Shown here: positions 17,211 through 25,155 of the stretch, one piece after another | Position numbering within the stretch: the first letter of the stretch is position 1 | Layout of the letters: every line of letters begins with the position of its first letter | Assembly: GCF_002237755.1 (NCBI RefSeq) | Contig: NZ_MWSJ01000005.1 | Span: 171,339-235,338 of the forward strand | DNA: 64,000 nucleotides | DNA from: Lysinibacillus sp. KCTC 33748 | Lineage (GTDB): Bacteria; Bacillota; Bacilli; Bacillales_A; Planococcaceae | Direction of reading: 5' to 3' | Made by a program: the position numbers and the translations under genes | The notes under the pieces: model-generated | Told to the model about the DNA's origin: nothing | What the model saw: the letters and a program-made list of their open reading frames with translations, nothing else | The model's database searches: none

Positions 17211-17759
17211 ATGGTACACACCATTTACATAGTATTAACAAAAACAGGTACATTATTATCAAAAGCTATAGGTATGTATACTGGAAAAGAGATGAATCAT
17301 GCATCCATTGCTTTTGATGAGGAGCTCTTTGAAATGTATAGCTTTGGACGCCGACAATTAAACAATCCTTTAAGTGGGGGATTTTTACGAGAAGATGCAG
17401 TCAGAGGGCTATTTGAAACAGCTGATTGTGTCATTTATCGTTGTAGAATATCCCATGACCAATACTTAGCGATGATGAAGATCGTACATTATATGTATTG
17501 GAATCGCGATCGTTATAAATATAATTTTATTGGGCTTTTTGGCGTTATGATGCAAAGGGAGGTTCGAAGAGAGCGCGCCTATTTTTGTTCGCAATTTGTG
17601 GCGATGCTTTTAAAGGTAGGTGGGCTGAGTGTTTATCAAAACCCAGCATTAATGACACCCCATTGCATCTCACAATTACCTTATTTAGAACAAGTATATG
17701 CAGGGAAGCTTGCAGATTATTTACAAAGTGTGCGTTCACCAGCAATGTTATACGGTTAA
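17211..17759 (+). CDS. NlpC/P60-superfamily (YiiX/YebB-like) cysteine hydrolase
   Basis: A 182-residue protein from the ATG at 17211 behind GTAGGTGAGGAA. The order is that of the permuted papain-like fold: TKTGTLLSKAIGMYTGKEMN, catalytic-type His in NHASIAF, and Cys in AYFCSQFVAMLL near the C-terminal half. No signal peptide, so it is probably cytoplasmic. Relatives act on lipids or peptides; the substrate here is unknown. It is monocistronic. Confidence 0.8.
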   Translation: MVHTIYIVLTKTGTLLSKAIGMYTGKEMNHASIAFDEELFEMYSFGRRQLNNPLSGGFLREDAVRGLFETADCVIYRCRISHDQYLAMMKIVHYMYWNRDRYKYNFIGLFGVMMQREVRRERAYFCSQFVAMLLKVGGLSVYQNPALMTPHCISQLPYLEQVYAGKLADYLQSVRSPAMLYG

Positions 17760-17809
17760 GGACAAACCTCGAATCACTCTAATTATTTTTTACCTTCGCT
17801 ATTGATAAC

Positions 17810-17842
17810 GCCTCGGCATATTTAGATATCGTCGAGGCTTCA
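17810..17842 (+). terminator. Hairpin downstream of the papain-like hydrolase
   Basis: GCCTCGG and GTCGAGGC arms (about 17811-17839) make a GC-rich stem 50 bases beyond the stop. The T-run after it is weak. Confidence 0.55.
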
Positions 17843-18105
17843 TTTGATGGCCACTCTAGGCCAAGGTCGATATAGATTGTCATTGGATATGATTCTTTAG
17901 TCCCGATAATTTACTAGGCATTCTTCGTCAATCAATGAACATAAAACTATTCTGTTATAAAATTAAAGGTCTTCAAGTTGGGTATTATTCTCATTGTAGT
18001 ATATTATATACTTTAAAGTGGAAGCTGAAGGTTATATTTTAGTAATAAAAGTAAAACGTCAGTTATAGAAATCTACCGTCTCAATAGTTGGGAGATGAAT
18101 AGAGT

Positions 18106-18152
18106 TTAAGCTACTTTTCAGCGGGTGTCCTAACATCCACTAAAAGGAAGTT
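18106..18152. repeat. Dispersed CTTTCAGCGGGT repeat, degenerate copy
   Basis: ACTTTTCAGCGGGTGTCC and the imperfect complement CATCCACTAAAAGG form a hairpin like the one at 56301-56352. Five related copies are scattered through the window. It lies just upstream of the SUFU gene. Confidence 0.6.
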
Positions 18153-18178
18153 GAAAAATACATAAGGGGGCGTTATGG

Positions 18179-19240
18179 ATGAGTGAAGAATTAAATACAT
18201 CTGGCTGGGATGCGATTGATGAGGAGTTATTAAAAATTTATGGGGAGCAAGAGCCGAAGCATTATGGAACCGTTATTCCCTATTTATTAGGGGGCGAAGA
18301 TCCGCTTGAAGGAATTAGTGCATATAAGAGTGAGACACCGGTTCCACACTGGCATTTTGTCACTTATGGATTTTCCGAGTTATATGAGAAAGAATCTGAA
18401 AATGCTGAATACAGCGGATATGGGTTTGAGTTAACATTTCGTCTTGCCCGAAAGGAAGATGAGGAGGAGCCACCTGCGTGGGCGTTAAATTTGCTACAAA
18501 ACATGGGAAGATATGTGTTTAATAGTGGCAATGTTTTCAGATCAGGTGATTACTTGGATGCTAATGGCCCAATCTGCGAAGGCGAGGACACGCTTTTAAC
18601 GGCACTTGCCTTTACGATAGATCCCGAGTTGCCTGCTATTGAGACACCAAATGGACAAGTGGAGTTTATTCAAATGGTCGGTATTGCAGGTGATGAGCTT
18701 GAGGCGATGCAAACGTGGAATACAATGGGCGTGCTAAATGCAGGACTTGAGTATATTCCGAGCTATGTTACTGATTTATCTCGTGCATCTCTTTTACAGA
18801 TTCCATCCATTGCAGAAGCGGTAGCAAAAGGAATGGAGGAAGGGGGTTCTAGTACCGGCTTTTTATTCGTAGACCAATTAGCTTGGGAGCAGGGCAAAAA
18901 GGGATTGTTCAGCAAACAATCTAATAAGTTAACACTGGGGGCAAAGCAAGCGGGAATAATCGGCAAGCTATTACGCGGACGGATTTTAAAAGAGAGAAGT
19001 CTGACCTTAGTTAGTCAAGAATTCCGTGTTGTATTTGAGCCGGGTGAAAAATGTGGGTATAACGTGGAGGAAACGGATGTTACCATTACTTTAAATGACA
19101 AGGCAGTTAAAGAACTCACTCAAAGCTTGATGCCGCAAGAACAAGAGGTTGAAGTATCCTCTATACCGGGGCTTTCCATCCAAATTGCAAAAACATATAT
19201 TAAAGATCAGCAAGGAAACGTTGTGGAAACAATCGGATGA
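18179..19240 (+). CDS. Suppressor-of-fused (SUFU) domain protein
   Basis: A 353-residue cytoplasmic protein behind ATAAGGGGGCG. The N-terminal half carries the SUFU pattern: HYGTVIPYLLGGEDPLEGIS, PHWHFVTYGFSELY, YGFELTFRLA and the later PWALNLLQN-like segment. Bacterial SUFU proteins are frequent immunity proteins of polymorphic toxins, for example YqcF in Bacillus. The C-terminal 120 residues are a second domain of unknown type. A DUF4259 and an Imm26-like gene follow nearby, fitting an immunity role, but no toxin gene is visible. Confidence 0.85.
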   Translation: MSEELNTSGWDAIDEELLKIYGEQEPKHYGTVIPYLLGGEDPLEGISAYKSETPVPHWHFVTYGFSELYEKESENAEYSGYGFELTFRLARKEDEEEPPAWALNLLQNMGRYVFNSGNVFRSGDYLDANGPICEGEDTLLTALAFTIDPELPAIETPNGQVEFIQMVGIAGDELEAMQTWNTMGVLNAGLEYIPSYVTDLSRASLLQIPSIAEAVAKGMEEGGSSTGFLFVDQLAWEQGKKGLFSKQSNKLTLGAKQAGIIGKLLRGRILKERSLTLVSQEFRVVFEPGEKCGYNVEETDVTITLNDKAVKELTQSLMPQEQEVEVSSIPGLSIQIAKTYIKDQQGNVVETIG

Positions 19241-19250
19241 TAAAATATAG

Positions 19251-19314
19251 TCTCCCGCTAAAACGAACTGAAATCCAAATGATGTGCTTTGGGTTCGTAG
19301 TGGGAGATTTTTGT
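19251..19314 (+). terminator. Terminator of the SUFU gene
   Basis: TCTCCCGCT...ACGAAC pairs with GTTCGTAGTGGGAGA (arms 19251-19267 and about 19293-19308), followed by TTTTTG. Ten bases after the stop. Confidence 0.85.
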
Positions 19315-19407
19315 CTATGTTTCTAGCTTCTCTCATAGTCATTAGCGACGCAAAGGATAAGAAATTTGTAGGGATTGTTATAGTTAAAATATGAAAGGAG
19401 TCTTAAT

Positions 19408-19878
19408 ATGGGGGCATGGGGATATAAGCCATTAGAAAGCGATGAAGGCTTGGATGTAGTAGATTTTTTAGAGGACTATATCCATAGTAATTTAGAATCA
19501 AATCATTTAGAGCTATCTGAGGTTATCAATGCGATGAAACGAAAGGGGTTTTTCGGAGAGAGCTTCGATGATATTGATTTCCTTTTCGATATAAGTGCGA
19601 TGGCGCTTGCAGAGCTTTATGTAATGTATCTTGATACAGGGAAATTAAATGATGCAGAAGACAAATTTGAAAAAATACACTCAATAAATGCGGATGAGGA
19701 ATCATTGAAGTTTATATTAAGATATTTAACTGATATTAGAGCTGAAGTTCCAGATGCTGATGGTATTAGGGAAATCGTTGAAATATGGCGTGAATCAGAA
19801 TGCTGGATTGAATGGAAATCTAATTTAGAGTTTCTATTCAGTAGAGTTGAAAAAGAAATTGTCCATTCTTTAAAGTGA
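19408..19878 (+). CDS. DUF4259 domain protein
   Basis: A 156-residue acidic cytoplasmic protein behind GAAAGGAGTC. The start MGAWGYKPLESDEGLDVVDF is the DUF4259 signature (M-G-x-W-G...D...LDW/VV), and the rest is helical. The function is not established; members often sit among toxin-immunity genes, as here between a SUFU and an Imm26-like gene. Confidence 0.85.
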   Translation: MGAWGYKPLESDEGLDVVDFLEDYIHSNLESNHLELSEVINAMKRKGFFGESFDDIDFLFDISAMALAELYVMYLDTGKLNDAEDKFEKIHSINADEESLKFILRYLTDIRAEVPDADGIREIVEIWRESECWIEWKSNLEFLFSRVEKEIVHSLK

Positions 19879-20110
19879 TATTGGAATGGGCATTTCATCT
19901 TTATGTAAAGAGCTTTTTTCTCTTTTGAAATCTGGTAGTTATCAAGAGAAGACAAGCTTTTTACTTTTACTACAAGGGAACAGAGCTACGCAATAGCTTA
20001 TTTAACTCGTCTTCAGAAATGATTTTATTTCCCCCGTATACTTCTGTTATTGTACATAATAAATCACCATTTCATTTTGTATTATTAATTGTAAAAAGGA
20101 GAGATTTAAT

Positions 20111-20584
20111 TTGAAATATGAATTTTGGATAATGGCATCTATTTCAGAATTGGTATATTATCCTGATGAATGGAAAGATGAATACATACCTCACCCGAAC
20201 TTTAAAGTTATTATGGATGCTATTGGTATTCGCGCACCAATCGAGGAAGTTTACGAACGTTACTATAAACAGCCTGTACATACCGGTCATGTACTAGTGT
20301 TTTCTAGTCAACAAAAGCCAGGTACGTGTATTGTATTTGACACTTATCGAGACGCGACAGATCAGAGTGATATGATTAGTTTCGGATGGAGAATTAGCGG
20401 AAAAGAAACTATTGAATCAGTAAAACGATTATCACGGCAACTTTATGATGAATGCGAAGATGTCACAGTATTTTACAATGAAGGCCAGTCTGTTCTCTAC
20501 GAGATACTGAAAGAAGAAAACTATCCACGTAAAATTTATGATAAAAAGCTATTTAAACAGCAAATCAAAAAGTACATAGTTTGA
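20111..20584 (+). CDS. Conserved hypothetical protein
   Basis: A 157-residue soluble protein with a TTG start at 20111 behind AAAAGGAGAGATT. Features: EFWIMASISELVYYPDEWKD, a central strand HVLVFSSQQKPGTCIVFDTY, and a basic C-terminus (KKLFKQQIKKYIV). No family recognised. Position between DUF4259 and Imm26 genes suggests membership in the same accessory cluster. Confidence 0.7.
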   Translation: MKYEFWIMASISELVYYPDEWKDEYIPHPNFKVIMDAIGIRAPIEEVYERYYKQPVHTGHVLVFSSQQKPGTCIVFDTYRDATDQSDMISFGWRISGKETIESVKRLSRQLYDECEDVTVFYNEGQSVLYEILKEENYPRKIYDKKLFKQQIKKYIV

Positions 20585-20632
20585 GATAACTGTCCTGTTA
20601 TCTCAAACCTCACTAAATAGGTATACCTATTT
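20579..20632. terminator. Double palindrome between convergent genes
   Basis: A perfect 12-bp stem GTTTGAGATAAC/GTTATCTCAAAC (20579-20608) is followed by an 18-bp palindrome AAATAGGTATACCTATTT (20615-20632). Both lie between the convergent ends at 20584 and 20635 and probably act as a shared terminator, though T-runs are weak. Confidence 0.65.
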
Positions 20633-20634
20633 CT

Positions 20635-21786
20635 TTATTTACGCGAAGATAAGTAATCCAAATACTCTAACCTAGTAAGCCCACCTGTTTGACGGTTGAA
20701 TTCATCATATGTAATATCCTCTGGTAAGCCAAATTCCGCAAATGCCTGCTTGCGGTCTTTAGCATATAACGGATGCTCCAGTGAATGTAACATTGCTTGT
20801 TCTCTGGTAGTATCAAACCATTCGACGTTGATGCCTGCATATACGCCATAATTAGAAAAACGACTTGCTGCTTTAAAAGAAGTTTCTTTTTCTGACTTAC
20901 TAATTGTTCCTGTTCCCCAGGAAAGGCGGTAGCGTTTTTCTTTTCCATAATCAATGGTTATACCGTAACCAAGTGGCAACAGAATATCTGTTTCGGTTAG
21001 CGTTTTGTGTCCAATTTTTTCGTAGCCACCTCGCATAAAATGATCGTCCATGACAATCAATGTTTGTTCAGCTAATGGAGCAGATGTAATATGCTCTATA
21101 CTTGGTAAGCGATTCCTTGTTTTGAATAGATAAGGTCGAATGAAAAGCGGCATCGTCATTACATTATTCCATAGGCTTTCTTCCGAAAACAAACCATCTT
21201 TTTGCATTTTGCGTAAATCCCCGACGACAAGCACATAGCCATCTGTGAATAAATCAATTTCAACTCGGAAAATATCTCCTGGAACAGCTTTATAGCGCAA
21301 GCTTTTTTTTCTTGAGAGTTTTTCCAATTTCTCATTATAATCTGGTGGTAAATTGGATGGATACTGTTGTAGCCACTCGATCAATTCCTCTTTAGTTGTT
21401 AAATTTTCCATGTTTGTTAGTGGCAATTCGAAAAGGGTTTTCGCATTGCGAGCGACGATGTAACTAGATGGCTCATTCCCTGTCCCCACGCCAGCAGAGA
21501 AAACAACCCCATTCGCTTTAACACTGGAAATATGGGTGTAATTCATTTTCTTCTCTTTACCGCGTGCAGTTTTAGGGAGAATGACTTCACGATTTCGTGT
21601 CGATATCTCCACATCCGATTCCTGATAAACCCGCTCACTAACCGAGATACGTTTTCGAATGATATCACCATCCATGCAGATGAAATAGCCACTTCGTATT
21701 TCAATCGTATCCCAATGCTCTTCTATTTGATGTAGTCCAAAATAAGGACGGAGCGTATTTGTTAGCCAACTGTTGATATGTGCCAT
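20635..21786 (-). CDS. Imm26-like immunity-type protein
   Basis: A 383-residue protein on the minus strand, ATG at 21786 behind AATAGGAGGCAAGCTC. The middle (about 165-200) reads YKAVPGDIFRVEIDLFTDGY then VLVVGDL, the pattern of immunity family 26 (P-G-D-x-F-x-V...G-x-V). The N-terminal 160 and C-terminal 150 residues flank it with beta-rich and Gly/Tyr-rich sequence. Imm26 proteins are predicted immunities of polymorphic toxins; here no partner toxin is adjacent, so a sole defensive role against other strains is one possibility. Confidence 0.65.
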   Translation of the reverse strand: MAHINSWLTNTLRPYFGLHQIEEHWDTIEIRSGYFICMDGDIIRKRISVSERVYQESDVEISTRNREVILPKTARGKEKKMNYTHISSVKANGVVFSAGVGTGNEPSSYIVARNAKTLFELPLTNMENLTTKEELIEWLQQYPSNLPPDYNEKLEKLSRKKSLRYKAVPGDIFRVEIDLFTDGYVLVVGDLRKMQKDGLFSEESLWNNVMTMPLFIRPYLFKTRNRLPSIEHITSAPLAEQTLIVMDDHFMRGGYEKIGHKTLTETDILLPLGYGITIDYGKEKRYRLSWGTGTISKSEKETSFKAASRFSNYGVYAGINVEWFDTTREQAMLHSLEHPLYAKDRKQAFAEFGLPEDITYDEFNRQTGGLTRLEYLDYLSSRK

Positions 21787-22072
21787 GAGCTTGCCTCCTA
21801 TTCATGTGATAAAATTGATTAATGGATTATGTCAAGTATACTGAATGCTTTTAGCTACGAAAATATTTTGTATAAAAATATCCATGAAATAGTTAATATT
21901 AATTATTTAAATTGATTGCACTGGGGAAGAAGGTAACCCTTGTATAAAGGTCGCCATGAGTTTTCTTCAACTTTGAATCTTGTCCTGAAAACTAACGATA
22001 ATGCAATGTTCAACATTATCGTAAAACCTTTTTCTGCTATAATTAATGACAGTTGAGATAAGGATGATAAAG

Positions 22073-22507
22073 ATGCAGATTGTTACAATTGAAGGCGTTC
22101 CCTATGATTGGTTGAAGCGATTGCAGGAAATTCATGCACATGTATTTGATGGAGCCAATTTACCATTAGAAAAACTTGAAAGTAAAGAGGGGCTCATTTG
22201 TTTATTAGCAGTAAAAAATGAGAATATCATAGGTTTTAAACTAGGTTACACATATCCAGATGGTGTTTTTTATAGCTGGTTAGGTGGTGTCCATGAAAAG
22301 AAACTTGGTCAAGGGATTGCCAGTCAATTAATGAAACAGCAACATGAACATCTGCAGGCACTGGACTTTAAAAAAGTTCGTACATATGGTAGGAATGAGC
22401 GAAAGGCGATGCTCATCACAAATCTTAAACACGGATTTGATATTGTCTCAACTTTTGTGGATAAAAAAGATCGACATAAAATAGTGTTTGAAAAAATATT
22501 GGAATAG
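22073..22507 (+). CDS. GNAT-family N-acetyltransferase
   Basis: A 144-residue acetyltransferase from the ATG at 22073 (behind AAGGATGATAA). Core: NIIGFKLGYTYPDGVFYSWL and GGVHEKKLGQGIASQLMKQQ, the acetyl-CoA loop, then KVRTYGRNERKAMLITNLKH and GFDIVSTF. It begins a likely operon with the deoxyribosyltransferase (10-base gap) and YbjQ genes. Substrate unknown. Confidence 0.85.
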   Translation: MQIVTIEGVPYDWLKRLQEIHAHVFDGANLPLEKLESKEGLICLLAVKNENIIGFKLGYTYPDGVFYSWLGGVHEKKLGQGIASQLMKQQHEHLQALDFKKVRTYGRNERKAMLITNLKHGFDIVSTFVDKKDRHKIVFEKILE

Positions 22508-22517
22508 GAGTTTTAAC

Positions 22518-22997
22518 ATGAAGGCATACTTAGCAAATGGATTATTTTCTTTAGGAGATCGTTTAGTTAACGAACAGCTCGCTGCGGCAATTAGAGAGGC
22601 AGTACCCGGTATCGAATTATATGTACCACAGGAGAATGATGCGATAAACGATAAAACGGCCTATGCGGATAGTTTGGCGATTGCACAAGCAGATTTAGAA
22701 ATGTTGCAAAATAGCGATGTATTAGTAGCTGTTTTAGATGGTGTTGAGATTGATTCAGGTGTAGCAGCAGAAATAGGTGCATTTGCGATGCTGGATCGTC
22801 CAATCGTAGGTGTCTTTACAGATGTTCGTCAACAAGGTCGGGACAATATGATGAAAATAGAGGCACTTGTACGGGACGGAATTGAAAATCAGTTTGTTTA
22901 TCGTAATTTATTTGTTATTGGTTTGATTAAGCGCACAGGAGTAATTACTACTTCCATCGTTGAAGCTGTTCAAGCTGTTCAAAAATATAAAAAATAG
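22518..22997 (+). CDS. Nucleoside 2-deoxyribosyltransferase
   Basis: A 159-residue enzyme of the N-deoxyribosyltransferase family, which swaps bases on deoxyribonucleosides in salvage. Start ATG 22518 behind ATAGGAGTTTTAAC. Motifs: AYLANGLFSLGDRLVNEQLA at the N-terminus, the acidic active-site strand VLVAVLDGVEIDSGVAAEIG with the expected nucleophilic Glu, and IVGVFTDVRQQGRDN. Length is normal. Expression with GNAT and YbjQ is inferred from spacing. Confidence 0.9.
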   Translation: MKAYLANGLFSLGDRLVNEQLAAAIREAVPGIELYVPQENDAINDKTAYADSLAIAQADLEMLQNSDVLVAVLDGVEIDSGVAAEIGAFAMLDRPIVGVFTDVRQQGRDNMMKIEALVRDGIENQFVYRNLFVIGLIKRTGVITTSIVEAVQAVQKYKK

Positions 22998-23009
22998 AAG
23001 GAGACCTGT

Positions 23010-23327
23010 ATGCTATTATCAACAACAGATATTGTGGCGGGAAAAGAGATTGTAGAAACGATAGGTTTAGTAAAAGGTAATTCAGTACAATCAAGAAATG
23101 TTGGTCGTGATATGATAGCTGGACTTCGCAATATTGTCGGAGGAGAAATGAAGGAGTATGCAGAAATGCTCGTTCGATCCCGAGAAATTGCCACGCACGC
23201 TATGGAGGAAGAAGCAAGACGACTAGGGGCAAATGCCATTGTTGGCGTAAGATTTTCCACATCATCTGTGATGGATGGTACATCAGAGGTATTAGCATAC
23301 GGAACAGCAGTAAAAGTAAAGGAATAA
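23010..23327 (+). CDS. YbjQ/UPF0145 family protein
   Basis: A 105-residue protein with the complete YbjQ pattern: the VETIGLVKGNSVQSRNVGRD segment, the central LRNIVGGEMKEYAEMLVRSR, and the closing ARRLGANAIVGVRFSTSSVM. Such proteins are pentameric, small, and of unknown role, sometimes called heavy-metal-binding. It follows the deoxyribosyltransferase by 12 bases behind AGAAGGAGACC. Confidence 0.93.
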   Translation: MLLSTTDIVAGKEIVETIGLVKGNSVQSRNVGRDMIAGLRNIVGGEMKEYAEMLVRSREIATHAMEEEARRLGANAIVGVRFSTSSVMDGTSEVLAYGTAVKVKE

Positions 23328-23333
23328 CTGCTA

Positions 23334-23369
23334 AGGGCTTCAATCAACAAGGTTGGAGCTCTTTTTTAT
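23334..23369 (+). terminator. Terminator of the GNAT-NDT-YbjQ operon
   Basis: A 12-bp stem AGGGCTTCAATC/GGTTGGAGCTCT (with G-U pairs) followed by six T residues, seven bases past the stop. Confidence 0.85.
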
Positions 23370-23560
23370 TTGCTGCTTCGGAATTCATTGGTAAAAATAA
23401 AGTTAATTCTAACAAAAGTATAGTATGTTTAGTCTGTTTAATGGTTTTTGTTGTTAATTAATATATATCAATTATACCAATATTGTAGAAAATTTATAGT
23501 TAAAAGGACTAATAGTGTCCATCTAATTTTGTATAATAGAGTTGTAACTATGAAGAAAGA

Positions 23561-24547
23561 GTGGGATATACGGTGGATTCACAACAAAACAAAGGCTATC
23601 GTGTCATTTCGATGTTTGACAGACTAATAGATGGTCAAGGAATTAACAAAAAACAAGAAGCATTTACACATAATGTTGGTGAAAAAACAATACAACGGGA
23701 TTTGAATGAAATTCGAGCGTATTTGGAAAAAGCTAAATTGGATAGCCATTTACAATATGTTCGGACAGAAAATGTGTACAGGTTGACAAATACAGGGGAA
23801 AGTAATTTATCGAAGGAGCAAGTTTTAGCGATTGTTAAAATTCTGATCGAATCAAGAGCGCTGTTAAAATCAGAAATGAGCGATATTATAGATAAGCTTA
23901 TTTCGATTGTTGCAGCTGATAAGCAGGAGTTTATTCGCAATATTATTTTAAATGAAAAGCATTTGTATGTAGATTTACATCATAAAAAGTCTCTATTGCG
24001 TTTAATTTGGGATCTGTCAGAGGCGATTCAAAAAAAGAAAATCATTAAAATTGATTATTTACGTGAAGGCGAAGCAATTCCGACAGAAAAGATTTTAAAA
24101 CCACTCGCCGTTATTTTCTCAGAATACTACTTTTATTTAATTGCTTACGATAATAAGTACGAAAAGGATTTGCCCATTGTCTATAGAGTCGACCGTATAC
24201 AACATTTACAAGAACTCGAACAAAAATTTCAAATACCCTATACCGAACGCTTTCAAGAAGGAGAGTTCCGTAAGCGTATTCAGTTTATGCATGCTGGCGA
24301 GCTGTTGCGTATGAAATTTATCTTTAAGGGAACATCCCCGCAAGCGGTTTTAGATCGCTTACCAACAGCAAACATAGTATCTAAAAAAGATGAGCAATAT
24401 TTATTTGAAGCAGAAGTTTTTGGACATGGTATTAAAATGTGGCTATTGAGCCAAGGGGCAAACATTGAAGTGCTAGAGCCAATTGAGCTTAGAGAAGAGA
24501 TCATTGAAACGATTCAATCGATGCAGGAAAACTATCGCTATATATAA
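23561..24547 (+). CDS. WYL-domain transcriptional regulator (YafY type)
   Basis: A 328-residue regulator. The start is either GTG 23561 or the GTG at 23573 (DSQQNKGYRV...), neither with a textbook site. Residues about 15-70 form a winged helix (YRVISMFDRLIDGQGINKKQ and EKTIQRDLNEIRAYLEKA). The WYL domain begins near 150 with IIKIDYLREGEAIPTEKILK then PLAVIFSEYYFYLIAYDNKY and VYRVDRI, and a C-terminal WCX extension follows. WYL regulators sense nucleic acid or small ligands. Target genes are unknown. Confidence 0.88.
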   Translation: MGYTVDSQQNKGYRVISMFDRLIDGQGINKKQEAFTHNVGEKTIQRDLNEIRAYLEKAKLDSHLQYVRTENVYRLTNTGESNLSKEQVLAIVKILIESRALLKSEMSDIIDKLISIVAADKQEFIRNIILNEKHLYVDLHHKKSLLRLIWDLSEAIQKKKIIKIDYLREGEAIPTEKILKPLAVIFSEYYFYLIAYDNKYEKDLPIVYRVDRIQHLQELEQKFQIPYTERFQEGEFRKRIQFMHAGELLRMKFIFKGTSPQAVLDRLPTANIVSKKDEQYLFEAEVFGHGIKMWLLSQGANIEVLEPIELREEIIETIQSMQENYRYI

Positions 24548-24571
24548 TAAATAAAAGCTATCCACAAATAA

Positions 24572-24617
24572 ACGATAAAAATCCGCGTAGAATCTAATCG
24601 AAGCGGATTTTTATCGT
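24572..24617. terminator. Bidirectional terminator
   Basis: A perfect 15-bp stem (ACGATAAAAATCCGC with GCGGATTTTTATCGT) around a 16-base loop, with A- and T-rich sides on both strands, lies between the convergent genes ending at 24547 and 24634. Confidence 0.9.
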
Positions 24618-24633
24618 TTAAGAGTCAATATAT

Positions 24634-25062
24634 TTAAAAAAGATCCTCAAAAAAGGCCATATTAAAATGATCTAAAAGCTTGTAATCTTTCATATAGTTT
24701 TCCTCATACAAATAAACGAATAAATGCTTTGAGTCATCTAATCGAAGGCCTATTTCTCTTTTATCATTAATACGTAATGTTAGCCAATAAGCCTCGTCAT
24801 AATCTGAATTGGAAAAATAGACTTTTCGAAGCGGCTGATTTTCAAATTGCTGCATTATTTGATTGATTGTAGCTACATCTGTAATAGTGATTGTTTTATT
24901 ATCAGAGGAACGGATCAATTCAATTTCATTAATTTGTTCGATATCAAATAGTTCAATAACCTCCTTATCAAATGTTGAATCGCGAGTTAAAAATATGGTT
25001 GAAGCATATAAGATGAGAAGAGGTAATAGGATGCCGAATAATATTTTGTATCGTTTTTTCAT
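24634..25062 (-). CDS. Membrane-anchored hypothetical protein
   Basis: A 142-residue protein on the minus strand, ATG at 25062 behind TTAAGGAGTTTAAC. Residues 1-25 (MKKRYKILFGILLPLLILYA) are a signal anchor; the rest is an exported domain with alternating strands (NEIELIRSSDNKTITITDVA and YWLTLRINDKREIGLRLDDS). It resembles short Bacillus lipoprotein-like or DUF5301-type proteins, but I am not certain. It is divergent from the MORN-AAA+ gene, with about 90 bases between starts. Confidence 0.75.
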   Translation of the reverse strand: MKKRYKILFGILLPLLILYASTIFLTRDSTFDKEVIELFDIEQINEIELIRSSDNKTITITDVATINQIMQQFENQPLRKVYFSNSDYDEAYWLTLRINDKREIGLRLDDSKHLFVYLYEENYMKDYKLLDHFNMAFFEDLF

Positions 25063-25155
25063 GTTAAACTCCTTAAATTCTGAAAATTTGTACATATGTA
25101 TTCTTTCCCACGCTATAATTGAGCATATACTGAATGGATAAAGGATGGCAACCAA

